From: JANNSX01 sp041397825
GTDB lineage: Bacteria > Pseudomonadota > Alphaproteobacteria > Rhizobiales > Hyphomicrobiaceae
Length of the DNA stretch: 64,000 nucleotides
Direction of reading: 5' to 3'
Assembly (NCBI GenBank): GCA_041397825.1
Contig: JAWKVX010000005.1
Coordinates: 434,001-498,000, forward strand
In this document: positions 1-8,743 of the stretch, piece after piece
How positions within the stretch are numbered: the stretch's first letter is position 1
Layout: every line of letters starts with the position of its first letter
Notes under the pieces: model-generated
Databases searched by the model: none
What the model was told of the DNA's origin: nothing
The model's input: only the letters and a program-made list of their open reading frames with translations
Translations under genes and position numbers: made by a program

Positions 1-842
1 AAGTCGAAGGCTTGCCAGTCCCACAACATCGCGACCGGCGTCTTCTTGCCCTTGCGCGTCATGATGTTGAACAGCCGGCCGTTGTAGGCCGAGGCGATGA
101 CGACCTCGCCCTTGGCGAGCCACTCGGCCGGCTCGGCGCCATCCTTCCACCAGCGGATATGGCCGTCGAGAGTGGCGAGCTTCGCCAGCGCCCGGTCGAG
201 GCCGTCCGGTGTTTCGAGCTCGGCATAGACGGACTCGGCGGCCACGCCGTCGCAGATGAGGGCCCATTCGAGGTTGTTGATCGGCCGCTCCTCGAGGGCA
301 CGCATGCCGGGAAACTTCTCGAGATCGAAGACGTCGCAGAGCTTGGTCGGCGCTTCCTTGAACCGGTCCGTCCGATACCCGAAAGTTGTCGAGTAGACGA
401 TCTCGGGAATGAAGCATTCCGAGATGATCGTCTGGCCGAAATCCTGGGTTGGCGGCGTGCCGTCGGGAGCCGGGCTCAGGAGAATGTCGTGCGGCACCGG
501 CATGGCGATGCCCTCCTGGCACAGCCGGATGGCATCCGCCGCCGATACGTCGACGAGATCCCAGCTCGCACTGCCGATCGCGGTCTGTGACCGAAGCTGG
601 GCGACTTGCTCGCCGCCGGCATTGATCAGCTCGATCGTCGTCGAGGGCGAGACCGACTTGTAAGGATCGATGTAGGATTTCTTCTGGCTGTCGGCATAGG
701 CGCCGCCCCAAGAGACCACCGTCAGCTTGTGTACGGCCTGGGAGAGGACCGGTGTCGCAAGCAGCGATAGGCCGACGGCCGCGCTGGCCGCCAGCCGGCG
801 CCACCAGCCTATCCACGTCCGGTTCTCATCGTCTGCCATCAT
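1..842 (-). CDS. ABC transporter substrate-binding protein, polyamine type (3' end outside window)
   Basis: Periplasmic solute-binding protein of an ABC importer, cut by the left edge of the window (about 280 residues visible). After a short basic N-terminus comes a hydrophobic signal peptide ending near VLSQA, followed by a mature start KLTVVSWGGAYADSQKK, typical of PotD/PotF-like and opine-type binding proteins. No stop lies between the start and position 1. Three in-frame ATGs (854, 842, 839) lie together and none has a clear ribosome binding site, so the exact start is uncertain; 842 is chosen arbitrarily. It is divergent from the dimethylglycine-dehydrogenase-like gene at 1063. The substrate could be a polyamine or another cationic amine; the sequence does not decide this. 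Confidence 0.8.
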   Translation of the reverse strand, partial: MMADDENRTWIGWWRRLAASAAVGLSLLATPVLSQAVHKLTVVSWGGAYADSQKKSYIDPYKSVSPSTTIELINAGGEQVAQLRSQTAIGSASWDLVDVSAADAIRLCQEGIAMPVPHDILLSPAPDGTPPTQDFGQTIISECFIPEIVYSTTFGYRTDRFKEAPTKLCDVFDLEKFPGMRALEERPINNLEWALICDGVAAESVYAELETPDGLDRALAKLATLDGHIRWWKDGAEPAEWLAKGEVVIASAYNGRLFNIMTRKGKKTPVAMLWDWQAFD

Positions 843-1062
843 GAGATGGCTCATAGCACGACAGCGGCCCGAGTGGCAGGGCCAGCTTGCCGTCATCGTC
901 AACCGGCCGACTGGAATATCCGTGCCGATCGTGGTTCTCTGGCGCGTCGCAGGCGGCCCGGAGGCGGTCGCAAACCGGCCAGCCCGTTCAACGCCGCCTG
1001 AGGCATTGAATTCGCAAGCCGCCGGCACCGCCGGACGAGGTTCTGGACCAGGGAAGATTGCC

Positions 1063-3579
1063 ATGAAATCGCAAGCGCGAGCCGTCGTCATCGGAGGCGG
1101 CGTCGTCGGTGTCGCCACACTCTATCATCTCGCCAAGAAGGGCTGGTCGGATGTCGTCCTTTGCGAGCGGAAGGAGCTGACCTCGGGCTCGACCTGGCAC
1201 GCGGCCGGCCTGCTGCCGTTGTTCAACCTCTCCTATTCGGTCGGGCAGATCCACAAATACTCTGTCAAGCTCTACAAGGAGCTCGAGGCCGAGACCGGCC
1301 AGAATGTCGGCTTCTCCGTCTGCTCCAACATCCGTCTCGCCCGGACGAAGGATCGCTGGGACGAGTTCATGTATTATGCCGGCGTCGCCGAGACGATCGG
1401 TGTCAAGGTCAACAAACTGACGCCGGCGCAGGTGAAGGACATCTGGCCGCTCTGCAACACGGACGGCATCATTGGCGCCATCCAGCACCCTGAGGACGGG
1501 TATATCCAGCCGGCCGATCTGACCCAGGCACTCGCTATCGGTGCCCGCAAGCTCGGTGCCGAGATCTATCGCAACACGACCGTCACCGCGATTGAGCAGA
1601 CACCGGCAGGCGAATGGCTCGTCAAGACGGACAAGGGCGACATCGTTTGCGAGCATGTCGTGTCCTGCACCGGCAACTTCGCTCGCAAGACCGGCGAGAT
1701 GGTCGGCCTGGACGTGCCGGTCATCCCGGTCCAGCATCAATACATCGTCACCGAGGATCATCCGGAGATCGTCAAGCGCCGCGAGCAGGGACTGCCCGAG
1801 CTCGGCGTTCTGCGCGAGGCGGATTCCTCCTGGTACATGCGCGCGGAGAAGGGCGGCCTCCTGCTCGGCCCTTACGAGAAGGGTGCTCCCGCCTGCTATG
1901 TCGATGGCCCCTCGGAGCAATCCGAGTACGAGCTGTTCCAGGAAGATCTCGACCGACTGATGCCGCATGTCGAGACGGCGATCGCACGGGTTCCGGCCTT
2001 CGGCGAGGTCGGCATCAAGAAGATCTACAATGGTGCCATCGCCTATACGCCCGACGGCTCGCCGATCATCGGTCCGGCCTGGGACCTTAAGAACTTCTGG
2101 CTCAACGAGGGCCATTCCTTCGGCGTGACGGCGGCGGGCGGCGCCGGCTGGCAGCTCGCGGAGTGGATCGTGGAAGGAGAACCCTCGCTCGACATGATGG
2201 GCGTTGATCCGCGGCGCTTCGGTCCCTACGCGACGCGCGGCTATCTCATCAAGAAGAACGAGGAGGCCTATGCCAACGTCTTCACGCCGCACTATCCGGA
2301 CGAGGAGCGCGCCGCCTGCCGGCCATTGAAGACGGCACCCTGCTACGACCGCATGAAGGCGCTCGGGGCGGTCTTTGGATCGGTCTACGGCTGGGAGCGC
2401 CCAGGCTGGTTCGCGCCGAAAGAAGTCGCCCTGAGCGATGCAGATATCGCTCAGCCGGACGTGCTGCTCAACCACAACCATGCGCCGCCGACGGAGGATG
2501 GCCGCATCGTCGAGAAGTGGGGGTTCCGCCGCTCGAACTATTTTGAGCACGTCGGCAACGAGTGCCGCAACGTCATGGAGAATGTCGGGCTCCAGGACAT
2601 GAGTGCGTTCGCCAAGATGGAGATTTCCGGGCCGGGCGCACGGGAGTGGCTCGAAAGCATCCTCGCCAACAAGATTCCGAAGACGCGCGGCCGCATCGCA
2701 CTCTGCCACATGCTGACGAAGAACGGCGGTGTCAGGGCCGAATTCACGGTCTACGAGCACGCGCCCGGACGATTCTATCTCGTTTCGGCCGGCGCCTACG
2801 AGCGGCACGACCACGACTATCTGCGGAAGCTCGCGCCCAAGGACGGCTCCGTCACGCTCAACTACCTGACCACGCGCATGGGCGTGCTCGTCATTGCCGG
2901 CCCGAACAGCCGGAAGCTTTTGCAGAAGCTGACCGATACCGATCTATCGAATGCTGCTTTCCCCTGGCTCACCGGCAAGCCGATCTCGGTCGGCCATGCC
3001 TCGGCGCATGTGCTCCGCGTCAATTTCGTCGGCGAGCTCGGGTACGAGTTCCATCACGCAATCGAGCAGCAGAACGCGCTGTTCGATCTGTTGATGGACG
3101 CAGGCAAGGAGTTCGGCATCAAGCCGTACGGCATCAAGGCCATGGGGTCGCTCTCGATCGAGAAGAGCTACCGTCTCGTGCCGCGCGAGCTGTCGATCGA
3201 GTACTCGGCTTACGAGTCGGGCCTCGACCGCTTCGTGCATCCGAACAAGGGCCAATTCATCGGCCGCGACGCGCTGGTGGCATCCCGCGCCAACGGCCTC
3301 AACTGGCAGTTCGTGACGCTCGAGGTCGACGGCGTGACGATGGCCGACTCGGACGCCCGCGGCTCGGAGCCAATCTACAAGCAGGGCACTCTCGTCGGCC
3401 GTGCCACGAACGGCGGCTACGGTTGGCGTTGCCAGAAGTCCCTTGCCCTCGCCATGGTAAAGCCGGAGCAGGCGGCCTTGGGCACCGAGCTTGAGATCAA
3501 AATCCTAGGCAAGATCCACGGTGCCAAGGTGATCGCCGAGAGCCCGTGGGACCCGGAGAATGCTCGGTTGAGGGGGTAG
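1063..3579 (+). CDS. FAD-dependent oxidoreductase / GcvT-like protein (dimethylglycine or sarcosine dehydrogenase family)
   Basis: An 838-residue protein with the full layout of mitochondrial-type dimethylglycine and sarcosine dehydrogenases. The N-terminal FAD-binding Rossmann motif GGGVVG is at residues 11-16. The segment GSTWHAAGL near residue 40 carries the His that is flavinylated in this family. A middle FAO_M segment and a C-terminal aminomethyltransferase (GcvT) folate domain follow from about residue 430. Family members oxidatively remove an N-methyl group and pass the one-carbon unit to tetrahydrofolate. The ATG at 1063 is preferred over upstream in-frame codons because the Rossmann fold begins immediately after it. 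Near Rieske oxygenase, RidA and hydratase genes, it could demethylate a product of the oxygenase. Exact substrate unknown. Confidence 0.88.
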   Translation: MKSQARAVVIGGGVVGVATLYHLAKKGWSDVVLCERKELTSGSTWHAAGLLPLFNLSYSVGQIHKYSVKLYKELEAETGQNVGFSVCSNIRLARTKDRWDEFMYYAGVAETIGVKVNKLTPAQVKDIWPLCNTDGIIGAIQHPEDGYIQPADLTQALAIGARKLGAEIYRNTTVTAIEQTPAGEWLVKTDKGDIVCEHVVSCTGNFARKTGEMVGLDVPVIPVQHQYIVTEDHPEIVKRREQGLPELGVLREADSSWYMRAEKGGLLLGPYEKGAPACYVDGPSEQSEYELFQEDLDRLMPHVETAIARVPAFGEVGIKKIYNGAIAYTPDGSPIIGPAWDLKNFWLNEGHSFGVTAAGGAGWQLAEWIVEGEPSLDMMGVDPRRFGPYATRGYLIKKNEEAYANVFTPHYPDEERAACRPLKTAPCYDRMKALGAVFGSVYGWERPGWFAPKEVALSDADIAQPDVLLNHNHAPPTEDGRIVEKWGFRRSNYFEHVGNECRNVMENVGLQDMSAFAKMEISGPGAREWLESILANKIPKTRGRIALCHMLTKNGGVRAEFTVYEHAPGRFYLVSAGAYERHDHDYLRKLAPKDGSVTLNYLTTRMGVLVIAGPNSRKLLQKLTDTDLSNAAFPWLTGKPISVGHASAHVLRVNFVGELGYEFHHAIEQQNALFDLLMDAGKEFGIKPYGIKAMGSLSIEKSYRLVPRELSIEYSAYESGLDRFVHPNKGQFIGRDALVASRANGLNWQFVTLEVDGVTMADSDARGSEPIYKQGTLVGRATNGGYGWRCQKSLALAMVKPEQAALGTELEIKILGKIHGAKVIAESPWDPENARLRG

Positions 3580-3652
3580 TAGGTCGTCACTGCAGCAGCG
3601 TCATCGGATGGGGGAATCCGTGTAGGATGGCTTTGCGGCCAACGTCCTCGCG

Positions 3653-3950
3653 AGAACCGACCTGGCATACCTGATAGAAGCCATTCGGCCGCGGGAACCT
3701 GAGATTTGCGCGCTCGGCGTGACCACGCTCTACATCTACAGCTCCCGTGCGCGCGGCGATCATCATCCGGGTCGCGACCATCGATGTGATGGTCGACCAT
3801 GTCGACAGGCGGTTCACTCTGTTCGGCTTGGCAGGCGTGCAGCACATCATCGGGGACGATGCCGGACTGGAGGTAAGCGCGATCACCAGCGACTGCTTCA
3901 GGCCGGAAAAGATGAAACGGATCAAGCCGATCTCATTCGGTTTTTTCGAT
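3653..3950 (+). pseudogene. Degenerate MntA-type nucleotidyltransferase antitoxin
   Basis: Remnant of a minimal nucleotidyltransferase of the MntA family, the antitoxin partner of HepT. Frame 2 (from about 3653) reads DLAYLIEAIRPREPEI then GVTTLYIYSSRARGDHHPG, matching the usual ALY-GSRARGD start of the catalytic motif. Around 3755 the reading shifts to ATIDVMVDH and RRFTLFGLAGVQHIIGDDAGLEV, and near 3918 it shifts again to DLIRFF. The first Gly of the GS motif is Ser, and the frameshift falls inside the (D)xD metal-binding signature, so the gene is inactive. It directly precedes the hepT remnant, the normal order for this pair. Confidence 0.72.
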
Positions 3951-4327
3951 GGGCAAGGCGCCCAAACTCCGCAAATCGAGGCTGCTTGCCGACGGGGTGG
4001 AGCACATCTCGGAGGCAATCCGCTAAGCAGATCAATTCGTTGTTGGTATCGACCTGCGAGGTTCGCTTGCCGATGCAAAGACCCAACGCGCCATCGATCG
4101 TTGCTTGGAGATCATCTCCGAGGCTTCGCGTGACATTCCGCAGGTGGTGACGGACGAGCGATCGGCAGACCGAGTGGCGTCAGATGGCGGATGCCGGCAC
4201 CTTCTATCGGCATGCCTGCGACCATATGAGTCCAAAGATCTTATGGCAGACCGTCGAGACCGACTTGCCGGTCTTGAAGACCGTTGACGAAAGCAGCCGC
4301 AAGAGGCACGTCAAGTCCGGTCCGTAG
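3949..4327 (+). pseudogene. Degenerate HepT-like (DUF86) HEPN RNase toxin
   Basis: Remnant of a HepT/DUF86 toxin. From the ATG at 3949 it reads MGKAPKLRKSRLLADGVEHI, meets an in-frame TAA at 4024-4026, and continues in the same frame with SLADAKTQRAIDRCLEIISE and ASRDIPQVVTDE, the conserved helix of the family. Around 4165 a frameshift is needed to continue as EWRQMADAGTFYRHACDHMS, then PKILWQTVETDLPVLKTV, ending at the stop at 4325. The RxxxxH HEPN motif region appears as RHACDH. One stop and one frameshift make it a pseudogene. It sits immediately after the MntA remnant. Confidence 0.78.
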
Positions 4328-4422
4328 CCCGTGCATTCCGCCGATGACCTGCCGGATTTGACGGGCGGCAAGTGGTCGTGATTGTGTCGGCGCCCCGAGA
4401 GCCGCAATCGAGGGCCGAGCAG

Positions 4423-5211
4423 ATGGTTCAGTCCGACGCCTCCACCGCCGCCCACGAACTCCTTTATCGCACCTGGCTCGAGGGCGGCGTCATCGACGAG
4501 CTGCCCGAGACGATGCGGCCGGAGACCCGCGCCGAGGGCTATGCGATCCAGGCACTCGTCGAGAGCAAGAGCGCCAAGCCCCTCTACGGCTGGAAGATCG
4601 CGGCGACGAGCACGGCCGGCCAGAAGCACATCAATGTCGACGGGCCGCTGGCGGGGCGCATCCTCGCCGAGCGCGCTTTTGTGTCCGGCGCGACCCTCCT
4701 TTTCGGCGCCAACCGCATGCGTGTCGCCGAGCCCGAGTTCGCCTTCAAGATGGCCCGCGATCTGAAGCCGCGGAGAGATGCCTACACGGTGGAAGAGGTG
4801 CTGGCGGCCGTCGCGAGCCTGCATCCGGCCATCGAGATTCCGGACTCACGCTACGCCGTGTTCACGAAGGTCGGCGCCGCCCAGCTCATCGCCGACAACG
4901 CCTGCGCGCACGAATTCGTTCTGGGTCCGGCGACGACAGCGGATTGGCGGAGCCTCGACCTCACTCAGCACCGCGTCGTCGGCCGCGTCGGGACACGGAT
5001 CGAGCGCGAGGGCAAGGGCGCCAACGTGCTCGACGATCCGCGTTTGGCTTTGACCTGGCTCGCCAACGAGCTTTCCGGTCTCGGCATCACGCTCGCCAAA
5101 GGGCAGGTGGTGACGACCGGGACCTGCATGATCCCGCTCGAGATCGAGCCGGGCGATCATGTGAGCACGGATTTCGGTGCCATCGGATGGGTTGAGCTGA
5201 CCGTCGGGTGA
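4423..5211 (+). CDS. 2-keto-4-pentenoate hydratase family protein
   Basis: A 262-residue protein of the MhpD/fumarylacetoacetate-hydrolase superfamily, which adds water to 2-oxo-4-enoates or decarboxylates 4-oxalocrotonate in aromatic meta-cleavage and related pathways. Visible features are GWKIAATS near residue 50, the acidic metal-site segment AEPEFAFKMARDL, and HPAIEIPDSR, the usual family order. The C-terminal VTTGTCMIPLEIEPGDH is also characteristic. The ATG at 4423 is chosen; an upstream in-frame GTG at 4372 would add 17 unconserved residues. It lies upstream of ridA, the Rieske oxygenase and the DUF1028 gene on the same strand, suggesting it handles a ring-opened intermediate. Confidence 0.82.
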   Translation: MVQSDASTAAHELLYRTWLEGGVIDELPETMRPETRAEGYAIQALVESKSAKPLYGWKIAATSTAGQKHINVDGPLAGRILAERAFVSGATLLFGANRMRVAEPEFAFKMARDLKPRRDAYTVEEVLAAVASLHPAIEIPDSRYAVFTKVGAAQLIADNACAHEFVLGPATTADWRSLDLTQHRVVGRVGTRIEREGKGANVLDDPRLALTWLANELSGLGITLAKGQVVTTGTCMIPLEIEPGDHVSTDFGAIGWVELTVG

Positions 5212-5381
5212 CCTTTGCTGGCGGGCATTGGGGGCGCAGGCCCCAAGCCTTGCAGCCGCGAGATCTTGCTTCACTTCTTGCGAAGCAGACCCTCGAAAAG
5301 TAATACTTCTCGGAACCAAATCGGGCGGGCATGGTCGCTCCCGCGCGCGCCCGCGCGATCTCGCCACCTGAGGAAACGCCC

Positions 5382-5795
5382 ATGGCCCACAAGCGCATCC
5401 GCAAATTCAACACCAAGGACACCTACCCCGAGCAGAAGCTCGACAATGACCTCTGCCAGGCGGTGGTCGCCAAGGGCAGCATGGTGTTCCTCAGAGGCCA
5501 AGTCTCGCAGGACCTCGAGACGCGCGCGAGCTTGCATGTCGGCGATGCCGGCAAGCAGACCGAGAAGGCCATGCAGAACATCCGAATGCTCATGGAGGAG
5601 GCGGGGGGTAAGATGGAGCACATCTGCCGGATCGTCGTCTATCTGACCGACATCCGCTATCGCGAGGCGGTCTATCGCGAGATGGGCAAGCATCTCAAAG
5701 GCGTCTTCCCGGTTTCGACAGGCCTCGTAGTGCCGGCCTTGGCGCGGCCGGAATGGGTGGTCGAGATCGAGGCGACAGCCGTCATCCCCGACTAG
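5382..5795 (+). CDS. RidA family protein (YjgF/YER057c/UK114)
   Basis: A 137-residue RidA-superfamily protein. True RidA hydrolyses reactive enamine/imine intermediates; many paralogues act as deaminases in catabolic operons. The conserved core is visible: FLRGQVSQD, the amphipathic EKAMQNIRMLMEEAGGKMEH helix, IVVYLTDIRYREAVYREM, and near the C-terminus TGLVVPALARPEWVVEIEAT. The position of the usual imine-binding Arg (in the NRVPA segment of RidA) is replaced here by ALARPEW, as in the Rid2-7 subgroups, so classic RidA activity should not be assumed. The start is supported by a GAGGAAA site 6-12 bases upstream. It is followed 10 bases later by the Rieske gene. Confidence 0.85.
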   Translation: MAHKRIRKFNTKDTYPEQKLDNDLCQAVVAKGSMVFLRGQVSQDLETRASLHVGDAGKQTEKAMQNIRMLMEEAGGKMEHICRIVVYLTDIRYREAVYREMGKHLKGVFPVSTGLVVPALARPEWVVEIEATAVIPD

Positions 5796-5805
5796 GTGCC
5801 CCTTC

Positions 5806-7002
5806 ATGCCGAAGTACGCGCCCGAGACCGACGCACTGCTCGAGACACTCGCCCGGACCGCCCGGCTCGAGCCCAGGCAGGCCATGACGCTGCCGCCGGC
5901 CTTCTATCGCTCCGAGGCGATCGCCGAGATCGAGACGGAGCGCATCTTCAAGCGCGATTGGCTCTGCGCTGGCCTGGCCGCCGAGATCCCCAAGGCCGGC
6001 GACTACATCACCTTCTCGATCGCCGCGCAGCCGATCTTCGTCGTCCGCGACGAGGCTGGGACCGTCCGCAGCTTCTCGAACGTCTGCCTGCACAGGCTGA
6101 TGCAACTCGTCGAGGGACGCGGCAATGCCCGCCGCATCAGTTGCCCCTATCATGCCTGGACCTATGATCTTACGGGCAGGGTCATCGGCGCCGGGCATAT
6201 GGGCCGGCCGCCGCACTTCGACAAGCGCGACTATTGCCTGCCGGAGATCCGGACCGAGGTCTGGGAGGGTTGGATCTACGTGACCCTCAATCCGGACGCG
6301 CCGCGGGTCGCCGACATGCTGGCGCCGCTCCTGAAGGACGTCGCACGTTACCAGATGGCCGGGTATGTCCCGGTCGCACAGCAGGAGCATGTCTGGGCGA
6401 CCAACTGGAAGATGCTGTGCGAGAATTTCATGGAGGGTTACCACCTGCCGGTCGCACACAAAGCGACGGTCGGGGCCTGGTTTCCGGTCGAGGACACGGA
6501 ATTCTCGCCCGAAGTCCACGAGCACTTCACAGTGCAGACCTTCACCAAGGACGAGACCGCCTCATATGGGCGCGCCCACGAAGACAACACCCGGCTCGAG
6601 GGCCGCTGGCGGTATACCTCGGTGATGCCGACGATCTTCCCCTCGCACATGTATGTTCTGGCGCCGGATCACTTCTGGTATCTGTCGCTCCGGCCGCATG
6701 GCACCGGCGAGGTCAAGCTCAAATTCGGCGTAGCGCTGGCGCCGGAGGTGGTCGCAAGCCTCACCGATCTTCCATCCTATGTCGAGACGCTGGTCGGCTT
6801 CTTCGACCGGGTGAACGAGGAGGACCGCGCCGTCGTCGAGAGCATCTACAAAGGGGCAGCCAGCCCGCTCGCCGAGGCAGGCCCCTTGAGCTGGCTCGAG
6901 CGGGAGATCCAGGATTTCCAGATCTATCTGGCCAACCGGCTGGCAGACGCGCGGATCGACGTTTCGGCGTTGCGCCGGACCGTCAAGGAGGCCGCCGAGT
7001 AG
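5806..7002 (+). CDS. Rieske non-heme iron oxygenase, alpha subunit
   Basis: A 398-residue oxygenase large subunit. The Rieske [2Fe-2S] ligands are C94-L-H96 and C113-P-Y-H116. The mononuclear iron site is in ENFMEGYHLPVAH (His213, His218), with Glu210 in the place of the bridging Asp of classical naphthalene-type dioxygenases. A bridging Glu is known from the quaternary-ammonium group (for example carnitine monooxygenase CntA), so an N-methylated amine substrate is a reasonable inference. No ferredoxin or reductase gene is visible nearby; electrons must come from elsewhere. It lies between ridA and the DUF1028 gene, with 15 bases to the latter, as part of one operon. Confidence 0.88.
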   Translation: MPKYAPETDALLETLARTARLEPRQAMTLPPAFYRSEAIAEIETERIFKRDWLCAGLAAEIPKAGDYITFSIAAQPIFVVRDEAGTVRSFSNVCLHRLMQLVEGRGNARRISCPYHAWTYDLTGRVIGAGHMGRPPHFDKRDYCLPEIRTEVWEGWIYVTLNPDAPRVADMLAPLLKDVARYQMAGYVPVAQQEHVWATNWKMLCENFMEGYHLPVAHKATVGAWFPVEDTEFSPEVHEHFTVQTFTKDETASYGRAHEDNTRLEGRWRYTSVMPTIFPSHMYVLAPDHFWYLSLRPHGTGEVKLKFGVALAPEVVASLTDLPSYVETLVGFFDRVNEEDRAVVESIYKGAASPLAEAGPLSWLEREIQDFQIYLANRLADARIDVSALRRTVKEAAE

Positions 7003-7017
7003 ACAAGGGAGCAGGTC

Positions 7018-7695
7018 ATGACGTTCTCCATCGCCGGGCGCTGCGCACGGACAGGTATGTTCGGCGTTGCCATCACCACGAGCTCGATCTGTGTCGCCGC
7101 TCGGTGCCCGCATGCCCGGGCCGGCGCCGGGGCTGTGGCCACGCAGAACATCACCGATCCGGCCTATGGGCCCCGCATCCTCGATCTCCTCGCCCAAGGC
7201 CATGATGCGGATGACGCCCTCGCTCGAGCGCTCGAGGGCCAGCCCTACACCGAGTACCGGCAGATCACCGTCGTCGACAAGGCTGGCGCCACGGCCGTGC
7301 ATTCCGGTGCCAAGGTGCTGGGCACACACGGTGTCGCCACGAACGAGGACTGCGTCGCCGCCGGCAACCTCTTGAAGACCCCCGATGTTCCGGCCGCCAT
7401 GGCGGATGCTTTCGCGGCCAATGCCGACCGGCATCTGGCCGAGCGGCTGCTCCGGGCGCTCGAGGCCGGTCTCGCTGCCGGCGGCGAGGCGGGCCCTGTC
7501 CACTCGGCGGGCCTCCTGGTCGTCGACAAGCTCCCTTTCCCGCTCGTCGACCTCCGGTGCGACTGGGACGAGGTCAACCCCGTCGCCGTGCTGCGCAAGC
7601 TCTGGACCGACTATGCGCCGCAGATGCAGGCCTATGTCGACCGGGCCGTCAATCCGAGCGCGGCGCCGAGCTATGGTGTTCCGGGCGATCTTTGA
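7018..7695 (+). CDS. DUF1028 domain protein (putative Ntn-hydrolase fold)
   Basis: A 225-residue member of the DUF1028 family. It starts MTFSIAGRCARTGMFGVAIT and contains SSICVAARCPHARAGAGAVATQ, NITDPAYGPRILDLL and EYRQITVVDKAGATAVHSG, the normal conserved order. The family is predicted to have an Ntn-hydrolase-like fold and often occurs with amidases, RidA proteins and peptidase genes in nitrogen-compound catabolic operons; no reaction has been established that I can name. Its stop overlaps the ATG of the LysR gene by one base, so both are probably one transcription unit with the Rieske gene. Confidence 0.85.
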   Translation: MTFSIAGRCARTGMFGVAITTSSICVAARCPHARAGAGAVATQNITDPAYGPRILDLLAQGHDADDALARALEGQPYTEYRQITVVDKAGATAVHSGAKVLGTHGVATNEDCVAAGNLLKTPDVPAAMADAFAANADRHLAERLLRALEAGLAAGGEAGPVHSAGLLVVDKLPFPLVDLRCDWDEVNPVAVLRKLWTDYAPQMQAYVDRAVNPSAAPSYGVPGDL

Positions 7696-8636
7696 TGGCC
7701 AACCGAACGGTCTCGCGCCCTCCGCGTCTCTCACCACGATTGACGCTCCGTCAGCTCGAATACTTCGTCGCCGCCGGAGAGGCCGGGTCGATCAAGCTCG
7801 CCTCGGCGACCATCAACGTCTCGCAGCCCTCGATTTCGACGGCGATCAGCGACCTCGAGGCGACGCTCGGCGTGACGCTGTTCATCCGTCATCACGCCCA
7901 GGGCGTCGCCTTGACCACCGAGGGCCGTCGCCTCATGGCGGAAGCCAGGAGCCTGCTGCAGCAGGCGGCGGGACTGCATCAGATCGCCAACGAGCTCGCC
8001 ACCGAGATGCGCGGGCTGATGACGGTCGGCGCGCTTGTCACGATCGCGCCGGTGGTCCTGCCGTCGCTCGTCCGGAGTTTCCAGGCCGAGTATCCGAAGG
8101 CCACGATCTCGCCCGCCGAGGTACATCAGGAATCGCTGCGTGACCGGCTCCGCCAGGGCGAGATCGACATCGCCCTCACCTACGATCTCGATCTGCCCGC
8201 CGACATCGCCTTCGAGCCGATCGCCAAGCTGCCGCCCTATGCGTATGTCGCCGACGGCCACAAACTCGCCAGGCGCGCCAAGGTGCGCCTCGAGGAGCTG
8301 GCCGGGGATGGGCTCGTCCTGCTCGATCTGCCGCTGACGCGCGAGTATTTCCTCTCGCATTTCATCAATGCCGGCCTGACGCCCCGGATCGCCTTCCGCT
8401 CGTCCTATCCGGAGGTTGTGCGCGGCATGGTGGCGAACGGCTTGGGTTACGGCCTCGCCAATCTGCCGTTGCAGACCGATCGCTCGCTCGATGGCAAGCG
8501 CTTCAGGGTGCTCGAGCTCGCCGGCAACTACCGCCCGATGGTGCTGGGCCTCGCCCGCCGCAAGGATGCCTCGTCGCGCCGCATCGTCGAGGCCTTCGCC
8601 GCGCATGCGAAGGCGGCACTGGGGGCGATGGGGTAG
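7695..8636 (+). CDS. LysR-family transcriptional regulator
   Basis: A 313-residue LysR regulator. The N-terminal winged helix is clear: LTLRQLEYFVAAGEAGSIK, then ATINVSQPSISTAISDLEAT and LGVTLFIRHHAQGVALT. A substrate-binding (periplasmic-fold) effector domain follows from about residue 105. LysR proteins commonly bind a pathway intermediate and regulate neighbouring operons. Here the gene is the last of the hydratase-ridA-Rieske-DUF1028 run on the same strand rather than divergent, overlapping the preceding stop codon, so it may control that operon from within. The effector cannot be predicted. Confidence 0.9.
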   Translation: MANRTVSRPPRLSPRLTLRQLEYFVAAGEAGSIKLASATINVSQPSISTAISDLEATLGVTLFIRHHAQGVALTTEGRRLMAEARSLLQQAAGLHQIANELATEMRGLMTVGALVTIAPVVLPSLVRSFQAEYPKATISPAEVHQESLRDRLRQGEIDIALTYDLDLPADIAFEPIAKLPPYAYVADGHKLARRAKVRLEELAGDGLVLLDLPLTREYFLSHFINAGLTPRIAFRSSYPEVVRGMVANGLGYGLANLPLQTDRSLDGKRFRVLELAGNYRPMVLGLARRKDASSRRIVEAFAAHAKAALGAMG

Positions 8637-8743
8637 GGGGAGGCAAGGGCCAGGAGAAGAACTTCGTCGCGCCCAGAGGTCAGGGCCTAGGCCATTCTAC
8701 TCCAACAATGATATGAGCGACCGAAAGCATTACAGAGCAAGCC

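Noticed and set aside
988..2814. Long open frame on the minus strand opposite the dimethylglycine-dehydrogenase-like gene
   Set aside because: High-GC shadow frame: the plus-strand product is a complete known family, while the minus product is Arg/Asp-rich with no domain.
5215..5270. Possible terminator TTGGGG...CCCCAA after the hydratase gene
   Set aside because: Only a six-base stem with no T-run; could occur by chance in GC-rich DNA.
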